Assembly (NCBI RefSeq): GCF_000970085.1
Contig: NZ_CP009506.1
Location: forward strand, 4,898,001 to 4,962,000
DNA length: 64,000 nucleotides
From: Methanosarcina siciliae T4/M
GTDB taxonomy: Archaea > Halobacteriota > Methanosarcinia > Methanosarcinales > Methanosarcinaceae
Reading direction: 5' to 3'
Shown here: one piece after another, positions 61,825 through 64,000 of the stretch
Layout of the letters: every line of letters starts with the position of its first letter
Position numbering within the stretch: position 1 is the stretch's first letter
Position numbers and translations under genes: made by a program
The notes under the pieces: model-generated
What the model saw: the letters and a program-made list of their open reading frames with translations, nothing else
Told to the model about the DNA's origin: nothing
Database searches by the model: none

Positions 61825-62862
61825 ATGCCGCTTGAAGAAAGAAAGGAAGAAAAAAAAGATTCCGGAGAAAGCTTTCCGGAAATCCCGGAAGAAAATCGGG
61901 GGGAAGAACAGGCTTCTCTCCCCTTTGATATCCCTGATTTTGCGACTCTTCTTAAAAAGCAGAGCTATGCCCTCGCAGGCCGCCACTCGGCAGTAAAGAC
62001 CTGCCTCTGGCTCAGAAAAGCCATGAATGACGAAGGCTTTTGCTACAAATCGAAGTTTTATGGCGTCCAGTCCCACCGCTGCCTCCAGATGACTCCCACG
62101 CTCATATGCAACCACCGCTGCCTTTTCTGCTGGCGCCCGACTGAGGTCCCGGTCCCTGCACCCGGAGAATGGGACTCCCCTGAAAAAATCGTTGAGGAAA
62201 GCATTGACTGCCAGCGAAAATTGATCACAGGTTTCGGAGGTTCGCCGAATGCACTCAGGGAGCGCTGGCTTGAAGGCAATGAGCCGAATAACGTTGCAAT
62301 CTCTCTGTCAGGAGAACCGACCTTTTACCCTTACCTTCCTGAACTTATCGAAGAATATGAAAAGAGAGGTTTTACCACCTTTCTGGTTACAAACGGAACC
62401 GTCCCTTCAATGCTTGCAAAGGTTAACCCTTCCCAGTTGTACATGAGTCTTGATGCCCCTGACCTCGAGACCTACCTCAGGGTCTGCCAGCCAAAATCGC
62501 CTGCCCTCTGGGACAGGATTAACGAGTCTCTGGACATCATGAAGGAGAAATGCTCAAGAACAGTCATCCGGACCACACTGGTCAAAGGCGAAAATATATT
62601 CAGTCCCGAAGGCTACGCCGAACTTATTAAAAAGGCCTCCCCGGATTTTGTGGAAATAAAAGCCTACATGCACCTTGGCTTTTCACGCTTACGTCTCGAC
62701 CGTTCTGCCATGCCAGCCCATGCAGAGGTGCTGGAGTTTTCTAAAGAGCTTGCAAAGCACCTGGGGTATGATATCGCAGACGAATCCGAAATCAGCCGGG
62801 TTGTTCTCCTCTCAAAAGACGGAAAAAAATCTCCTGTGAGAAAGGTTTCCTTCAAGGACTAA
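61825..62862 (+). CDS. taw1: 4-demethylwyosine synthase (Taw1/TYW1), radical SAM
   Basis: 345 aa. Forms the tricyclic base at guanosine-37 of tRNA-Phe using pyruvate. Radical SAM cluster Cys95-x3-Cys99-x2-Cys102 (TLICNHRCLFCW). The three upstream Cys60, Cys73 and Cys86 (spacing 13 and 13) match the second 4Fe-4S site of this family. Other motifs: ISLSGEPTFYPYLPELIEEY, YMSLDAPDLETY, RTTLVKGEN. Leaderless start supported by the TATA position. Confidence 0.95.
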   Translation: MPLEERKEEKKDSGESFPEIPEENRGEEQASLPFDIPDFATLLKKQSYALAGRHSAVKTCLWLRKAMNDEGFCYKSKFYGVQSHRCLQMTPTLICNHRCLFCWRPTEVPVPAPGEWDSPEKIVEESIDCQRKLITGFGGSPNALRERWLEGNEPNNVAISLSGEPTFYPYLPELIEEYEKRGFTTFLVTNGTVPSMLAKVNPSQLYMSLDAPDLETYLRVCQPKSPALWDRINESLDIMKEKCSRTVIRTTLVKGENIFSPEGYAELIKKASPDFVEIKAYMHLGFSRLRLDRSAMPAHAEVLEFSKELAKHLGYDIADESEISRVVLLSKDGKKSPVRKVSFKD

Positions 62863-63655
62863 ACCATTCTTATCTAACCTTTCTTACCAGATTTTTTACC
62901 TGAAATTCATTTTTCTCTGCCTCTATCTATCTTTCTCGATCTCCTCTCTATCCGAAAATGAGTTCTAAAGTCGAAGATAAATGTAGAGGAATATTATTAT
63001 ATTTTAATAAAAATATAAAATGTGTCAGGGGATAGAAACAAATATAAACCTAAGTTTCAATTAGAGTATCATCCCGGCAAGGGTTAATCCGGTAAAATTA
63101 AATCAAGCAAATTAAACAAGCCGTTAATTATCATATACAGTCCGAGTAAGATTATGTCTCATATCTAGTGCGATCAAAAGAATGCGAAACCTAGCAGGTT
63201 TATGCAGCATAAGAGCAAGCTTTAGCGACTTGCTGAGATGCCGGGCTTCCGAAGGGTGTATTTCTCACTCTAAGGTTCTTCGTATTCCAGGCGGTTTTTA
63301 TACCCGGATTTCGGGTGAGACAGGAACTCACTGTGTGATTTATCCTTATCAAATCCTCCGTTTATCCGTTGTATGCCAACCGACATGTTAAATGAATCCT
63401 ACATGCAAAGCGAATATTACACTGAATAACTAAATTTATTATGATGTCGGGCTTTATAACTTTTCAATTGAAATCCGGTTTCAATAGAAATCTCTAACTG
63501 AACTCGATATGTTCCGGTCAAACTGGACGTCTCAATGCAAATCAATTTCAATACAAATCAATTTCAATACAAATCAATTTCAATACAAATCAATTTACTA
63601 CCAGACTTACGATAATTACGAATCTTACTGCTTTATTCATCGGGGAATTTTTAAA
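62863..63655. other. Long upstream region of prf1 with possible RNA structure and 16-bp repeats
   Basis: About 790 nt. At 63160-63400 there is a GC-richer island with inverted repeats: AGCAAG/CTTGCT (63214-63219 with 63229-63234) extended by GCAT/ATGC, and ACCCG/CGGGT (63302-63316). A 70-codon frame crosses it (63182-63391) but has no ribosome binding site and no recognisable product. A 16-bp array lies at 63534-63597. Confidence 0.45.
63534..63597. repeat. 16-bp tandem repeat (atcaatttcaatacaa)
   Basis: About four copies just upstream of prf1, within 60 bp of the start codon, so in or next to its promoter or leader. Confidence 0.9.
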
Positions 63656-64000
63656 ATGACTGAACAATCCGCACACGAGAAATACGAATTTAAAAAGAAG
63701 CTTGAAAGCCTCAGGGATAAAAAAGGAAGGAGCACGGAGCTTATTTCCCTTTATATCCCTGCTGACAAGCAGATTTTCGATGTCACAAACCAGTTAAAAG
63801 ACGAGCACGGGCAGGCTGCAAACATAAAGTCCAAGCTTACGAGGACGAATGTGCAGGGAGCAATTGAATCTCTGCTCTCAAGGCTCAGATACCTGGATAA
63901 AGTGCCTGATAACGGGATAGTGTACTTTACAGGGGCTATAGACATCGGAGCCAACAAGACAAGCATGGAAAGCGAAGTAATCATTCCACCCGAACCCATT
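63656..64000 (+). CDS. prf1: Peptide chain release factor aRF1 (5' part)
   Basis: 115 codons visible, the gene continues past the window. MTEQSAHEKYEFKKKLESLRDKKGRSTELISLYIP and the segment with NIKSKLTRTNVQGAIESLLSRL (the region before and around the NIKS motif; NIKS is visible at residues about 56-59) identify the class-1 release factor that recognises all three stop codons. GGGGAATTTTT precedes the ATG. Confidence 0.95.
   Translation, partial: MTEQSAHEKYEFKKKLESLRDKKGRSTELISLYIPADKQIFDVTNQLKDEHGQAANIKSKLTRTNVQGAIESLLSRLRYLDKVPDNGIVYFTGAIDIGANKTSMESEVIIPPEPI

Noticed and set aside
1..64000. tRNA or rRNA genes
   Set aside because: Looked for T-loop and acceptor patterns by eye and found none; a tRNAscan run would settle it.

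Overview
The window is a stretch of a Methanosarcina-type methanogen chromosome. The evidence is ftr (a methanogenesis gene), a pyruvate:ferredoxin oxidoreductase operon, archaeal PolD small subunit, Taw1 and aRF1, archaeal TATA/BRE promoters, GGTGA/GGAGG-type ribosome binding sites, AT-rich intergenic DNA full of short tandem repeats, and two Methanosarcina-type families (DUF1673-like and DUF5788-like). The species cannot be fixed from sequence alone. I see no tRNA, rRNA, CRISPR array, intact insertion sequence or prophage.

Layout. 1-1.9 kb: mostly non-coding, with one likely 31-residue membrane peptide. 1.9-9.5 kb: a long RecQ helicase, a cation-chloride cotransporter, an archaeal prepilin peptidase and an Hps-RraA fusion with an upstream leader ORF and no normal start codon. 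9.8-12.4 kb: pyrBI flanked by two paralogous small proteins. 12.4-22 kb (minus strand): the most unusual region, an apparent operon-like run of 12 intact and 2 broken small membrane proteins. All carry the same N-terminal IKKLMGWCP-type tag on at least three different membrane bodies. The run is headed by a leaderless HTH regulator, and it shows a block duplication with a readable junction. 22.2-28.4 kb: wHTH regulators, a beta-helix surface protein, a membrane-anchored regulator and a gene graveyard. 28.4-31.6 kb: TraB-family protein, small cytochrome-b-like protein, ftr.

32-43 kb: a complete chemotaxis set. cheY-B-A-R-C-D lies on the minus strand; a stand-alone receiver, a methyl-accepting receptor and cheW lie on the plus strand. 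CheA appears to lack P2 and has a long K/E-rich linker instead, and CheC has one altered active site. 43-48.3 kb: GntP-type permease, DtxR-type metalloregulator, and a Zn/Mn ABC transporter (znuA, znuC, znuB) with twin operator-like palindromes in front of it. 48.3-52.5 kb: repeat-rich DNA holding a candidate structured RNA, a hypothetical gene, a 30-bp tandem array and a PGF-CTERM surface protein.

52.3-56.6 kb: a fossil copy of the porB 3' end, a methyltransferase, then porG-D-A-B with translationally overlapping genes and a terminator. 57-64 kb: tRNA-dihydrouridine synthase, signal peptidase I, PolD small subunit with a repeat-expanded linker, Taw1, and the 5' end of aRF1 running off the window.
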